From Corynespora cassiicola (lineage: Eukaryota; Ascomycota; Dothideomycetes; Pleosporales; Corynesporascaceae): DNA of 64,000 nucleotides. Below the pieces are notes generated by a model. That model did no database searches. It was not told the DNA's origin and saw only the letters and a program-made list of their open reading frames with translations. Location: assembly GCA_022059125.1 (NCBI GenBank), contig JAEUWY010000004.1, positions 310,001 through 374,000 on the forward strand. Reading direction: 5' to 3'. The first letter of the stretch is position 1. Each line of letters starts with the position of its first letter. Made by a program: the position numbers and the translations under genes. Shown here piece after piece: positions 31,618 to 43,107 of this stretch.

Positions 31618-32750
31618 ATGGGTTTGCGAAACGTTGCGCTGCTGCTGCTCGCGAGCTGCATGTTCATATGTGGCACGGTGCAAACCGAAGCACGCTCACG
31701 GAGTCGAGTAGAGTCCGGATGTGGAAAGTCTCACATTTTCCCTGGCTGGACAAAATATCGCTTCGGCCTCAAGAGTTCTGGGAGGAACAGGAGCTACTCA
31801 TACCATCTGCCGGCTGGCTACGACAAGGACCGCAAATATCCCGTTGTCGTGGGCTTTCATGGATCGAGCAGTATAGGTTTGTTCTTCGAGTTGGATACGA
31901 AGATGAGTGAGATGAGATATAGCGGTGATGTATTGGCTTCTCCCACCAAGTTGGAATCGCAAAACTGACTGCGCCTTAGAAAATCATGGTGTATCCGAAT
32001 GGTATCGGTGGAAGCTGGGCCGGCCCCACATACCACGCGGGCACAACCGTGCAAGAGGATATCCAATTCGTAGCAGACGTGATTGAAGACGTGGAGAGTA
32101 CAGCATGCATAGATGACAGCAAAGTCTTTGCTGTAGGGTATGTTCTTTCGACCCCTACGCCTCTTCTTCAGAGTACTCGGCCAAATGCTCACCCACTACA
32201 GCATGTCCAACGGAGGAGGCTTCATCGGGACTCTAGCTTGCGACTCTCTCGGAAGCGCCCTCTTCACCGCATTTGCCTCTCACTCTGGCGCCTTCTATAC
32301 CGATGTCAACGGTCCCGGAAACTGTTCCCCCTCAAAGCCCTCGATCCCCTTGCTCGAAATCCACGGCGCCGCCGATAAGACCGTCCGTTACGCCAGCGGC
32401 CAAGGCGACGGCGGCCCCCAACCTCCCATCTCAGACTGGTTCGCCTCCCATCCCAAACCTGCCCACACGCTCTCACCAAGCTAACCCTCCCGAGGCTGGA
32501 CTGGTGGTCTCACCGCAACAACTGCACCTCCAAAACCGAGCAAACGCCCGAAGAGGGCGTGCACCACTATTCCTGGACCTGCAACGACAAACCGGGCCTC
32601 CTGCAGCATTACAAAGTTGACGCTCTGGGCCACTGCTGGGCCGACACCGAGCCCAACCTCTCCCAAATCTCCGTCCCCCAGGGCCCGGCCCAGATGCGCG
32701 CTAGCGAGGTCATGATGGATTTCTTCGACATGGTGGCAAGGGGTGTGTAG
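31618..32750 (+). CDS. Secreted CE1-type esterase (feruloyl esterase C / PHB-depolymerase fold)
   Basis: There are four exons: 31618-31929, 31980-32137, 32202-32438 and 32495-32750. The introns of 50, 64 and 56 nt end in TTAG, ACAG and CGAG; the third has donor GTTCGC and a perfect CTAAC. Splicing gives 320 residues and removes every internal stop. The ATG at 31618 starts a leader (MGLRNVALLLLASCMFICG). The fold is alpha/beta hydrolase of the LpqC/esterase-PHB-depolymerase type. The nucleophile is AVGMSNGGGF across intron 2 (Ser ~159), the Asp lies in EIHGAADKTV and the His in LGHCW. Relatives release ferulic acid from plant cell wall or cut short polyesters. Unspliced, the gene looks broken into three frames. 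Confidence 0.88.
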
Positions 32751-33135
32751 TGCCAGCGTCCAGTGTCCCAGGAACCAAGAATACAAACATGATTTAGCGC
32801 GGCACGTTCTCTGTCCCCAATTTTTTCCCTTCCTTGTTTGTGGTGGAACCCTTTCCGCAAAGCTTACCAGCGTAGTGGATCCCGAGGTGGGGGTGGGAAG
32901 TGCAACATGTAGCGGCATCGCCAAGATTTGCGAACTTCACAGAACAAGTGCGCAGATGTCAGCACAATTGCATTCGTTCCACTTGGTGGAAGATGAGCCA
33001 TCACAGCGTGGGTCATGCTAAAGTACATTACAGTCTATATCGACAACGCACCGGGGAATCTCTGAAATTAAAGGTAATAGGGAAAGTATCAAGTCATGTC
33101 GCCTAGGCGACGCCAGCGAGAGAAACCGAAAGCTT
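32751..33135. other. Intergenic, convergent 3' ends
   Basis: No feature was recognised between the esterase stop and the permease stop. Confidence 0.5.
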
Positions 33136-34972
33136 TTAGAAGTGAGGCGCGTTGAGCACGAGGCCCATGAGCACACCTCCGAGCGTACCTGCAACCGGGA
33201 TGGTCATGATCCAAGAGAACAGGAGCAATCCCACTCTCTGCCAGTTGACCGCCTTGATGGTTCCGTTGCAGAGACCTACACCGACAGTCGCACCCGTGAT
33301 GCACATGGAGGTTGAGACGGGAAGCGAATATTGCGAGAAGACGAGGACGGTGATGGCGGCACCCATCTCCATGGAGCAACCTCGAGAAGGCGAGTGGTAA
33401 GTGATCTTGTTACCCATGACCTTCATGATGTTGTATCCATAGGTGATCAGACCAAGCGAGATGGTAGCCGACAGAACGGCCAACTGCCACACGGGAACCG
33501 GAGCCTTGGACTTGGCAGCCTCGCCAGTAGTCCAGGCTGAGTAGATGACAGCCCATGGGCCGACAGAGTTACCGATGTCGTTGGCACCATGGGCGAAAGA
33601 GGCAGTGCAGGCAGTGAGGACCTGAACGAAGGAATACGTGTGCTCAACTTCGTTGGGGTACTGAGGAGCGTGCGCATACACGCGCTTCATGCGGTCGCCA
33701 TCAGGAGTTCCGGCAATACCAGTCTGAGCAGCGTGGATGTCATAGTGAACGCCATAGAGAGCACCAACCACGATCATGGCGGGGATGCGCTTGAGGGCGA
33801 TCTTGATGTTGGCGAGCTCGTAAATCTGACCGGGGCCCATGGGGTTGTTGTGAAGGGTGCGCATTGCCCAGCCCAGGGGGCCGCGCTTTTGGCGCATCTT
33901 GGCGTGAAGCTTCTCTTCGCCTTGCTCGACAAGCTCTTTGTGGGTGTATTGGCGAGTCTCGGCGGCAACGACCTTCTTCTCGTTCTCGGCAGCCTTAACG
34001 GAATCGTAATCCACGGAACCTTGGGAGCTAGCAGGGAGGTCATCCTCCTCCTGCACGACAGCGTAGTTGGGAACGGCAGCAGCCTCAGCGCCCTCGGTGT
34101 AGGGGCGGCTGAAGAGAAGAGGGCCCATAACAAAGTGGTACCAGCGGACGCTCTGATCCTTCTTAACGACCTTGGCGTGCACGTATGGGACGAAGAAAAT
34201 GGCAGACAGCACGGCGAGACCGACACCGCAACCCATGGTGACCGAGACAATGTACCACTTGGGCTTCTTGTTCAAACCGAGATTAGGAGAGCCCTTGTAG
34301 ACGACGGACAGGGTGCAGATGGTGCCGGCGATGAGGAAAAAGAAGGGTGCAGTCCAGACAGCCCAAGGCACGGGATTCTTGCGAAGATGCACCACCACCT
34401 TGATGAGCATGAAGATGATAGCTCCAAAACAGGCAGCAATGGCGGGGGCCATGCCCAGACCAGCGAAAATGGCACCAAGTCCCTTGCCGTTGTTCCATCC
34501 CCACTGGACTTCAGAGGCACCGGCAACTGCAACACCGACACCAGCAACGGCCGAGATGAGCGAATAAGTCGAGGAAACGTGAGCCGAGTGTCGTGTGCAC
34601 CACATGACCCAAGACGACGCTGCTGCAAGGGCACAAGTGAAGGCCAGCATCTGGACGCCAGCGTTATCCTTGAAGGCTGAACTAGGGATAATGCCGTTCT
34701 TGATTGTGTCAGCCGTACGAGCGCCGACGGTTATAGCCCCGAGCATTTCGAAGATTGTGCCGAAAATCATGGCCTGCCTGTACGAGATGGATCTCGAGGA
34801 GACACTGGTTGCCCACGCGTTGGCTACATCGTCTGCAGCAAAATCAGCATGGGCCAAAATTGAGGGTCAAAGAGTTGGTTGGGGAGCACTGACTTGCGCC
34901 GTTGTTGTAGGCATCGAGCATGGCAAAAAGCGTGCCGATGACGAACACATAGGTGTACTGGTCGAGAGCCAT
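33136..34972 (-). CDS. pho-4: Phosphate-repressible Na+/phosphate symporter (PHO-4/Pho89 type)
   Basis: Two exons on the minus strand, 34894-34972 and 33136-34832, flank a 61-nt intron (GTCAGT...CTGCAG) and give 591 residues, the usual length of Neurospora PHO-4. It imports inorganic phosphate with sodium across the plasma membrane at high affinity. The duplicated PiT signature is present: NNGANDVANAWATSVSSRS near the N-terminus (spanning the intron) and HGANDIGNSVGPWAVIYS in the second half. There are about 10-12 hydrophobic helices and a large cytosolic loop in the middle (~290-400) with charged, probably phosphorylated stretches. Expression in such fungi is induced by phosphate starvation through a bHLH factor; a candidate site is listed upstream. 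Confidence 0.95.
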
Positions 34973-35521
34973 GGCGAATGGACCACGCTGCGCTAGACGA
35001 CGAATCGGCAGGGGATAAGCAGCGAAAAGAGCTTATCAGCTTCTTGGTCGTGACAAGAGAGCAGACAAGAAAGCGCCGAGGTGGTTGGCGAACGATGGAT
35101 GGGGGACAAGAAATCAGGGCGGCCGACAAGCAATATATGTGCCCCAAGTTGGGTGCAGTCTCCCTTGGCTCGCCAGGGCCTGTTGAACAGGCAAACCGAA
35201 GAGATGGCACAGTTTTCCATCCATTCTATCGCACGTTGCTTGAGCCTGGCCCCTGATTGGCTCCCGGCCGTGAGCAGCCACACGACACGGGCAGGCCGTC
35301 TGGTCAGCTCGGCCATAGCGACTGGAAACGGCCTCGAACAGCACCATGTCGACGCCTTCACGAGAGAGCCCCGGAGCTGGCCAACTTGGCCGAGTCTTGG
35401 CCCGAGTAGCTTATACTGGCGGAACCCGGTGCGCGACGCCTTGGTGGAGAGCTTCATCCCTATCACCGGTAAAAAGCTTGGCGATCTTGGCGATCCAGTC
35501 CTATCAGAGCCCGTATCCATC

Positions 35522-35527
35522 CACGTG
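35522..35527. promoter_or_regulatory. CACGTG E-box upstream of the phosphate permease
   Basis: CACGTG followed by GG lies about 550 bp upstream of the pho-4 start. CACGTGGG is the high-affinity form bound by yeast Pho4 and by Neurospora NUC-1. CACGTG also occurs elsewhere in the window (for example near 7317, 31485 and 48334), so a single copy is only suggestive. Confidence 0.4.
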
Positions 35528-36810
35528 GGCGCTCGTGCTGGTTCCTGTGGACCACATCCCGTCCTCTCCAACGGCGGCGGCAACACTCCAATATGCCTGG
35601 GGCTCCCTCTACATCCATCGCGCTTCATATCCGCGCCTGACGTGACATGGTCTCCGCCCTTCATTTGCTGGGACTCGCCTGCGTCGTTGAGTTACATCGT
35701 CAGCTTGTTGTGGGGGGCCATTCCTGCTCTTCTATTCCAGAACCACGGCGCATGATGGACTCGGCAGATGCAATATCGCAACGCTCCACTCGAAGGCCTC
35801 CAAGGTGATAGGTATCCAGCCCTCGAGTACGCGGTCTCATGTGACACCCTCTCCTACCGGACCTCCCCGACCTGGGCTCGCCATCCCCGGTGCAGGGACT
35901 AACTTAAGGTCGTGCAAATGGACGCCTACGAGAATACCAGCAACCGACTTCTCGGATACAGCGGCGCCTGGCAAGCCCACACCCTCCTATCTCTTTCCTG
36001 ATTTCGCTCCTCGCCGGCGCATGCGAACCACGCTTCGCATGCGCCAACTGTCACTGGCGGAGCCCAAGGCATGTTCGAACATACGCCAATAAAGAAGAGA
36101 CTAATAGGCGAGGCCTCTGTGGGGGGAGTGAGTCCACTGTGGCGCTGTCGTCGACCTCAAGAGTCTTTTCGCTGCGATTCAGCCCGGTTGCAGTGCCCGT
36201 GTGCGAGGTGTGAACATCGAATTAGCTATTTGCCTTCTCCGTCTTTCCGTTCGTGGTCCTTTTGATCCTGGGCAGCTTCGCATTTCTTGATCTTTTGATA
36301 GCTCACTCAGGTAAAAAGTGGAGGGGAAAGGTCCGCGGTGTTGCCCTGGGACGGAAGGGTTGACAATATCGTCTTTCGTTGCGCAATGATCTTCGCTCCA
36401 GCCTTTGGCTTCATTAGCATGAGAGCAGCATCCTTTGCATGCCTCAGATTTCCGAGATACACCCGATCTTCTCTCCTGATCCCCATGTCAACACTGTGGT
36501 GGTCAAAGAACCGAGTGAAGAATGCCTATAATGTTGCCATCTTTCTCAAGCGTACAGGGGAGCCAATGATGCGTTCGGTCCTATTGGAAACATCTGCTAC
36601 TTCCGCCACCTATTCAAAAGCAGGTAGAGGACAGAGTGCTGATAATCATACCGATAGATTCACCGCAACCAGAACTCAAATCACTTCGCCATGCTGATGT
36701 GGACCCCTACTCATAACGGGCATCATATCGAACCTGAACAAGAGGGTTTCAGAAGGCAGTGGCCATCATCCGGTCGGTCCGCAACGCCCAGCTCTCCCAC
36801 GGTTCCGCGC

Positions 36811-36850
36811 AGCTCCACGCAACTCCACGCAGCTCCACGCAACTCCACGC
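36811..36850. repeat. Short tandem repeat, two 20-bp units
   Basis: AGCTCCACGCAACTCCACGC is present twice in direct tandem, itself a 10-bp near-repeat, giving four copies of ARCTCCACGC. It is non-coding as far as I can tell. Confidence 0.85.
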
Positions 36851-38515
36851 AGCATGGGCCTCTCTCCAGGAGTTGAGGACTTCGTTCTACAATGGCCGAG
36901 TGGAACGACTCAAACAACGGCTGGGTCATGTCGGTCGGTTTTTCATCTCTGGATACTTCAAGTCGCTTTTCCAGTTCTTCGCGACAATGGCCGTGCTAAT
37001 ATCGTCGGTGGGCTTTAGCATAAGGGGCTATTGCTCTCATCTGATGAATTGGTCAGAAATGTGCCGATTGCATCATCTCTTTAAACGTAATCTTTTCGGA
37101 GTGGGTGCGTCCCGACCGTATGCAGCGGATGACAGGTTGGCCTTCATGCTTCTACATGCGTTCCAAATGGTGCAGGCTGATCTTTGTCGAGCACACGGTA
37201 TGTGAGTATGGTGTCGAAGGTACCGCTTATTCGCATCCTATCGCACCATCAGAAAGGTCGCTTTCATGTCCACTTCGGGCCTAAGATGTCGTCAATTTTG
37301 GACAGACAGTTGTGCGACACCCAGCCGATTTAGAAAAGAATCGCTCCCCTCAGAAGTTGTGATGGAACGCGAAGGAAAGTCAGCTTCGCGGGATTCCCGG
37401 GACGTGCTGGCCCCCGATCGCCAAAGCTAAAGCGATGAACAAGGACCCTTACCGCCCCGAAAGCGCCTGCTCAGAAACGAATCTTGTACAGAAGCAGGAG
37501 TTTTGAGCCACGCGTTGAGGCTCTGCGCCTTAGCCTTGAAACGAGAAAGGCCCTGGTGCTGATGTGGCGCATCGGTAGGCTGTTTCAGGTTTTCGGCCCG
37601 CTGACGGGCCTGACGATCTGGACCAACGACCTCCGAATATGGACATGGCTGTCTCCCAGAACAGCTCCTGGCGAACGAAAACGGCCATTTGATGTATTAC
37701 TGAGACCCAAGGAGAGACTTCTAGGGCGCATTACTGCTGCTCGGCTTCACTGTTCGTTGCTTGCGACGATCACTTCCAGCAAGATGACAATCATTATCCC
37801 GAATCACACCGAAGTCGCATCTCAATACCAATCACTGCAGATCGCTCATGCCCCCCTTTCCACCCAAGATATCGATTCTTCTCTCCTTTTCCCCCTTCTC
37901 TTGGGTCGTCGTCATCTTTATCAGGGCCAAGACAAAAGACCTACGTAGCCATATTGTTTGTGCCCAACCCCTTATATGACCTCAGAGAAGCAGAAGGCGC
38001 AGTTAAATTCGGAACGTGGCGGAGCTTCACATTCAGTCCCGGATGTGTTGTTCTCCAGTTGGCGTATACAGATTCATGTTCGCAACAATGCGCCTTGCCG
38101 GCGCCACACTTTCCGCATCGCCCCTAGCAACATGAAACGCGCGCCCCATTCGCTGTCTCCACAACTGAGCTTGTGCAAATTAAGCTGTGGTTGATAAAGC
38201 TTGGTGCACAGAACACCTGAATCCCGGGGGTGTGATTTGGTAGATTGACGTCGTGTGCGACGGAAATGGTTGGAGATTTTGCAAATCTCTCGTACTGACA
38301 GATGTACCAAGACGTCCAAGACATGTGAAGAGTGGGTACTTGGGTATCTGTATATCTCCTTTCATGTTCCCCTAGCTGATAAACTCTCCAACGCATTTCT
38401 TATTCTGTCTGTCTCGAGTCACTCAGATTCCTTTTTCCGCTAAAATTTGAAGACCGGGTCTTCGCGTCGCTCTCTTAATCCTAATCCTAATATCTCCTTT
38501 TGTCCCTCATTCAAT

Positions 38516-39598
38516 ATGAACGCTTCAGCGACCATCCGTTCCAACTATGTCAGGCAGTCAAGGATACTTATACAGCCTCTTCCCTTCGCAGCCGTTACGC
38601 CCATTCCAGAGATTGAGCCTCGACCACCGAACCAAGCCAAGCTTCGCGACTTCAAGCCCCTCAACTATGCCGAACACCGTGAGAGGTGCCACAGGGAGCG
38701 CTTCGAAGGAACGGTCGCCTTCGATGTCCACACAAACTCAGATACAGATCTGAGTTATATCGACGACCGATACCTGGAGGACCAGTCGTACATGGAGCTG
38801 GATGGCGAGAAGGACACGTTCCGCCAACGGGTCAAGAAGATGTTCACAGTGTTTCCTTATCGGGACCCCATCTACCTGGTAGCCATCATATTTACACTTG
38901 GGAGCTTGGATCTGGTCATAAATGCCTTCTTCGACCTGATCCCAAGAGCAGTCCCGGGCGTCATATTCGAGAACGAGAAGGAGATTGCAAGCCCTTCGAC
39001 AATTCTCATTGGTGCCATCTTCTTCTTTGTAGCAGGCATTTTCGACATCTTTGGCGCTCTGAACGCTGACGCCGGCACCATGGAATCCGACAAAGAGGCC
39101 GGGAACGTCAAATACCGCCCCGCGCTCCTAGGATCACCTGGTTTCAAGTGGATCCCCCCACGCGAGAAGTTCCTCGAACTCCTCCTGGGCAACCTCGCCT
39201 TCCAAGCCGGCCTCCTAGTCCTCTTCGGCGGCGTCATCTTCCTATTCGCAGGCGTCGTCGACTTCCCCGGCGTCGTCCCCGAAGAATCGCCCGACTTTGC
39301 CGTCATCGTCTTCGGCCCCCAAGTCATCCATGGTTTCTTGTTCTTCGTTGCAAACCTTTTGCTTGCCCTCTTCGACCAGGAAAAGTGGTACAAACCAGCA
39401 TACTGGGATCCCGAGTGGCAGGGCGCTGCCCTCAATACAATCGGCGGCTTCGGCTTCATGGTCGTGGGCCTGGAGCTCTTCAACCGAGGAGAAGTCGAGG
39501 TCGCCGAGTTTCGCGCCGCGGTGGCGGCCATGGTGGGAAGTTGGGCGTTTTTCATAGGGAGTCTTGTGCGGCTGTATTCTGTCATGGAGTTTGCGTGA
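38516..39598 (+). CDS. Six-transmembrane fungal membrane protein, unknown function
   Basis: The ATG at 38516 (MNASATIRSNYV) gives 360 residues without introns; the frame is open upstream but lacks an ATG there. Residues 1-110 are hydrophilic. Six hydrophobic segments follow, at about 120-145, 160-185, 225-252, 263-290, 310-330 and 335-355 (for example YLVAIIFTLGSLDLVI, ILIGAIFFFVAGIFDIFGA, GGVIFLFAGVVDFPG). A conserved-looking loop DQEKWYKPAYWDPEWQ precedes the fifth segment. The topology puts the N-terminus in the cytosol (inference). I know similar unnamed integral membrane proteins in filamentous fungi but no function. Confidence 0.82.
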   Translation: MNASATIRSNYVRQSRILIQPLPFAAVTPIPEIEPRPPNQAKLRDFKPLNYAEHRERCHRERFEGTVAFDVHTNSDTDLSYIDDRYLEDQSYMELDGEKDTFRQRVKKMFTVFPYRDPIYLVAIIFTLGSLDLVINAFFDLIPRAVPGVIFENEKEIASPSTILIGAIFFFVAGIFDIFGALNADAGTMESDKEAGNVKYRPALLGSPGFKWIPPREKFLELLLGNLAFQAGLLVLFGGVIFLFAGVVDFPGVVPEESPDFAVIVFGPQVIHGFLFFVANLLLALFDQEKWYKPAYWDPEWQGAALNTIGGFGFMVVGLELFNRGEVEVAEFRAAVAAMVGSWAFFIGSLVRLYSVMEFA

Positions 39599-40852
39599 AT
39601 CAACCAACCACACAGACAGACCCCGAGTATCATTATCATTTTTCTTCTACCAAAAAAATTCAAAAGATTTTATGCTTTAAAAAGATTGTTCGTTCCCGAT
39701 GTAGCTACACATTCTTTTTCCTTTTTGCTTTCTCGGCTTATGATGGCTGGTCGGATCGAACTGGTTGGGCCGGGATTGGGTTTGATCCGACTACTCATGC
39801 CCCAGCTCACGAAAGTTTAATGGCTATCTCGATTCCACTCGTTACCTACCGCGCCCATCCGAGCGTCATCGCGAGCACTGCTCATCCATGATGTCATACA
39901 TCCTCCAGTGACTGTTGTCCCGCCCCCGACCCACACTCCTCAATGACGCGCTGCTTCGCCTCTCAGTGTAGACACGTTAGCACGCACAATGTTTTGGAAA
40001 ACTGGCACATGTGCGTAATGCCCCGCCGGCCAGTTTGCAGCACGAATTGGGAGGACCCACATGTGTGTCGCGGATTCTCGTTCGCGCCAAGATGGTCGAG
40101 TCGGTGCCTTGAGCGAAAATGGAACGGGTGGGTGCGAGGGTCGGAACGGATTGGGGGTGGGAGGTCAGGGCTGCCGACGCTGGTTTTCTTGGAGAAGGGG
40201 CTGTGCTGAAGGGGGCGGGTGTTTGCGGGGAGTGGCTCGTGGCCTGGCTAGAACTCGTTGGTGTGGTTCTGAGGACTTGCTTCGTATTGTGAGAATAGTG
40301 CTACGGGCTAATCCTCTAAGGGATTGCTGTATGAATGGACGACGCCATTCTCAATTATTGGTTATGCTTCGGTATGTCTCCAAATGTGTGGTCATATGAT
40401 TTGTTGCCGGTGGCTTTTTTCCTGGAGTGGAGACGTATCCTAGACTGCCTATATAGGTCCTGCTGTATTGTACAAAATCAAACTACGTAAACCACTTCTC
40501 TCATTCATTAACCCGTTTTTCCAACTCCCACATTGCAATTAGACATTGTAAGAGAGGCCACCTGTCCACCCAGTAGCTCGCATTTGGACAGATTACCACA
40601 CTGTATCCAATCTTGATCCATCATCCCCCACCCAATATCTAGGTCCATATAACAAACCATAACTAGAAGTCCACTGCAAGAAATCTACCATCAAAATCTA
40701 TTGAGCTGACAGACATCTATACGTCATCTAAAACCGCCGTGTATCATATCTTCATTCGACAAAGAGACTAAAACTCCGTCAGCCTGGTATTTGATTGGCA
40801 AAACGTGATGAGTACCTCCGCCAACTGTTCGTTTGGACAAATCCTCGACGAA
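39599..40852. other. Intergenic, convergent 3' ends
   Basis: There are A/T runs in the presumed 3' UTR of the membrane-protein gene, then a G-rich stretch at ~40.05-40.25 kb. Short frames (73-112 codons) are unsupported. Nothing else was seen. Confidence 0.45.
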
Positions 40853-42067
40853 TCAGTGGATTCTGGAGCACATTTCGTCAATGTGGGAGTGTGCTGCATT
40901 TTCGCGACCAGCCGCAGCGCAGCGATTGCAGAACAACCTATCCTTCAGAGCGCATCGGAACCTCAGATGCCCGGCTTGGCCGCAGCAGGTGCAATATTTG
41001 GAGATTCCCCAGGTAGTCAGCTCAGCCTGGCTGGACACCTCGAGATCCTCGACTACGCTCTGCAGTGACTTGTCCGATGGAGGGATGTTGTCGAGCACCA
41101 TCTGGACGGCGGCGATGATGGTATAGGCCGCGTCGTTGCAAGCGGTATGAGGGTCGCGGTACTGAACGCCGAAGAAGCCGGCCAGAGTCTGTAGGCCGAT
41201 TTGATGCCCCCGGCCACGAATTCCGACGTCGCGAGCGATCTGTTGAGTGTCGAGAGTGGCTACCACCGTGCCCAAGGCGGCCGCGTCGAAACCAACTGAG
41301 TCCTGCAACATGCGCAAATCATTGCTCACAGCGTGACCCATAAAGAACACCGGGCAGTTTCCCTTGGATGGATCGTTCGGGTCGAGCGGCCAGGCAAAGG
41401 CTTCATTCAGGGCGCTCTTGACTTCCGAATGGGTAAGAAACCTCGTGTTTCCGAAATGGTTCTTCTCCGGATCGCCAGGGCACCACTGACGGTTGACAAA
41501 GTGAGCATTGCTGATCAAGCGCAGGTGGTAGAAATACATGCGCTTGAGGATGTTCTCGCCGTGGGGTCCGGGATCCTTGAAAGCCTCAACCATCTCGCGA
41601 CGCTCGAAGCTAACGAGGCCAACCTCCGTGAGCAAGCCGTGATCGTGCTCGAAGCTCTCGCAGTCGAGCACGTTCACGACTGCGTTCTGGGCAATCTCTG
41701 GTGCACCGTCTATGTGCATGCCAAGAGCGAAGCGCAACAGATCGGCGTGGGACCTGGTGGATGCAAACTGTCGCGCAACATCCATGGGTGACTGAGGCTT
41801 CAGTTTGATTTTCACCCCAGCAGCTGGTACCACAGGTCCAGAAAGAGGCGATAATGGCACAAATGTCGGGGCGTGTGCGGACAAGTGCGATTTTCCGAAG
41901 CCCCAATGGGGGATACTGGGCGGCAGGGAGTAATTGCTGTAGTCCGACGAGTCTGAAGAATAGCCATATTGGTACGATCCGCCATGATACCCATTAAAAT
42001 ATCGTGGCTGTAACAGGCTATGGGGGATGTATTGAGGGCGGGTGTAGGGAAACGGTTGGTATGCCAT
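40853..42067 (-). CDS. RNase-H-like 3'-5' exonuclease-domain protein (Gfd2/YDR514C-like) with zinc knuckle
   Basis: The start ATG is at 42065-42067 (MAYQPFPYTR), 404 residues, no intron seen. Residues 1-110 are Tyr/Ser/Pro-rich and disordered. The exonuclease-like core carries VLDCESFE (D135/E137), GHAVSNDLRML and PHTACNDAAYT, matching the DEDD carboxylates with a His just before the last Asp. This fits the Gfd2/YDR514C-type family of fungi. The C-terminus has a Cys-rich unit, CTCCGQAGHLRFRC followed by CNRC, like a CCHC zinc knuckle, pointing to RNA or single-stranded nucleic acid as substrate (inference). A decayed relative lies at 61-62 kb. Activity is unproven for this family in most fungi. 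Confidence 0.75.
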   Translation of the reverse strand: MAYQPFPYTRPQYIPHSLLQPRYFNGYHGGSYQYGYSSDSSDYSNYSLPPSIPHWGFGKSHLSAHAPTFVPLSPLSGPVVPAAGVKIKLKPQSPMDVARQFASTRSHADLLRFALGMHIDGAPEIAQNAVVNVLDCESFEHDHGLLTEVGLVSFERREMVEAFKDPGPHGENILKRMYFYHLRLISNAHFVNRQWCPGDPEKNHFGNTRFLTHSEVKSALNEAFAWPLDPNDPSKGNCPVFFMGHAVSNDLRMLQDSVGFDAAALGTVVATLDTQQIARDVGIRGRGHQIGLQTLAGFFGVQYRDPHTACNDAAYTIIAAVQMVLDNIPPSDKSLQSVVEDLEVSSQAELTTWGISKYCTCCGQAGHLRFRCALKDRLFCNRCAAAGRENAAHSHIDEMCSRIH

Positions 42068-43107
42068 CGCTTGTTGCTGTATCGAGTTTCGCCCCAAAGG
42101 TTGTTAAGATCTTTCCGCGGTTAACGAGGCCAAAGTTGTAATCGGAGTGGTTAGTGCGTAGAAAATTAGCGTTGTATTGGTCTTAAAATTCATTGTTCTC
42201 GCACGGAGCAGGCGGCGTAGTTATAATCTGTAGATTGGCAAGCGTTTCAGGCATTCACTTGCTTGTCAAAAGACATCATGGTATTTCACACAGGAGAAAC
42301 CAATTGCTGAGCGTAAAAAAAAAATTAGAAATAGAGATATGAAACATTATTAAAGGTATTCTGTCGCTATAGTGTTCTCTGTTAAAATACACCTTTTAGT
42401 ACTATTTGAAAGTATACTAAGTGAACAATTCAGAAAAGACATTAAATGAACTGTATTCTGCTCTTTCATGATACGCATACTACAGAAATTGCGGAGAATA
42501 CACTCTGTAACAGTCCACTCCTTTAGTTCAAGCATTTTCTGGCTTTTAAGGTAGATATTCTAGGCCATTCAATAATTTTGTGCCTGAATTGTAGCTGTTA
42601 GCAGAATACGCAGAATACGCAGAGGCTATTCAACAGAATCAAGGCTATTTTTATCAAAATCCGCTGGTGTAGTATTCTTACATCGTTGTCAATCCAAGCT
42701 CTGTAATGTGACTACTATAGCTTGTCTGGGTTGAGTATATGCTGTTGGTTAACCTGCTCTAACTTAAGAACAGCATGCCAAGTATCCCAACTTTGAGTCT
42801 AACCAGGCATTGAAAAAAGATAAATTATTCTAAGTAGCCAAGAGATAAAAAAATAAAAAATGATCATCTTTTCTTGAAATCCTAAGGTTAGCATAATCTT
42901 CACTGATGAAGCCAGACTGCAGCTACATACAAAACCGCTTTCACTTCCGTCCCTCTCACCTCACCTTCACCGCACCCCTCGCTTAGGTCTTAGCGAGAGC
43001 AAACGCAGCAGACATTTCTTCCAGAAAAAGACTTCGTCTCGCCAGTTTCCTCTTCAGACTCTTGCCCTGCCTCTACCTGTCGCAATCACGTAGTTGCTGT
43101 AGCTCCC
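42068..43107. other. AT-rich intergenic region
   Basis: Positions ~42.28-42.95 kb are strikingly AT-rich, with A and T runs and a tandem CAGAATACG (42603-42620). It contains the possible transposase scrap listed next. The C-rich stretch at 42.95-43.1 kb is the promoter/leader of the downstream gene. Confidence 0.5.
42845..42940 (+). mobile_element. Possible relic of a Tc1/mariner transposase
   Basis: At 42887-42928 the DNA reads KVSIIFTDEARLQLH, very like the block around the first catalytic Asp (V-I-F-T-D-E-A) of fungal Tc1/mariner transposases. The upstream sequence in this frame has stops (TGA, TAA) and high AT content, as expected for an old, mutated copy. No terminal inverted repeats or further DDE blocks could be recognised, so the call is weak. 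Confidence 0.25.

Larger units (their letters stand above)
34973..38515. other. Long intergenic region (3.5 kb)
   Basis: It separates the divergent pho-4 and membrane-protein genes. It contains one CACGTG site and a short tandem repeat (separate entries). Frames of up to ~224 codons overlap on opposite strands at 34.99-35.76 kb but have no domain, leader or splice pattern, so I judge them chance frames in GC-rich DNA. I found no transposon or RNA gene. Confidence 0.45.

Noticed and set aside
34993..35755. Overlapping 223- and 224-codon frames on opposite strands
   Set aside because: GC-rich DNA gives long chance frames. There is no start context or recognisable protein feature, and they sit in the permease promoter region.
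38476..38491. AATCCTAATCCTAATA as an interstitial telomere-like repeat
   Set aside because: Fungal telomere repeats are usually TTAGGG (CCCTAA); two CCTAAT units in a leader sequence are too little.
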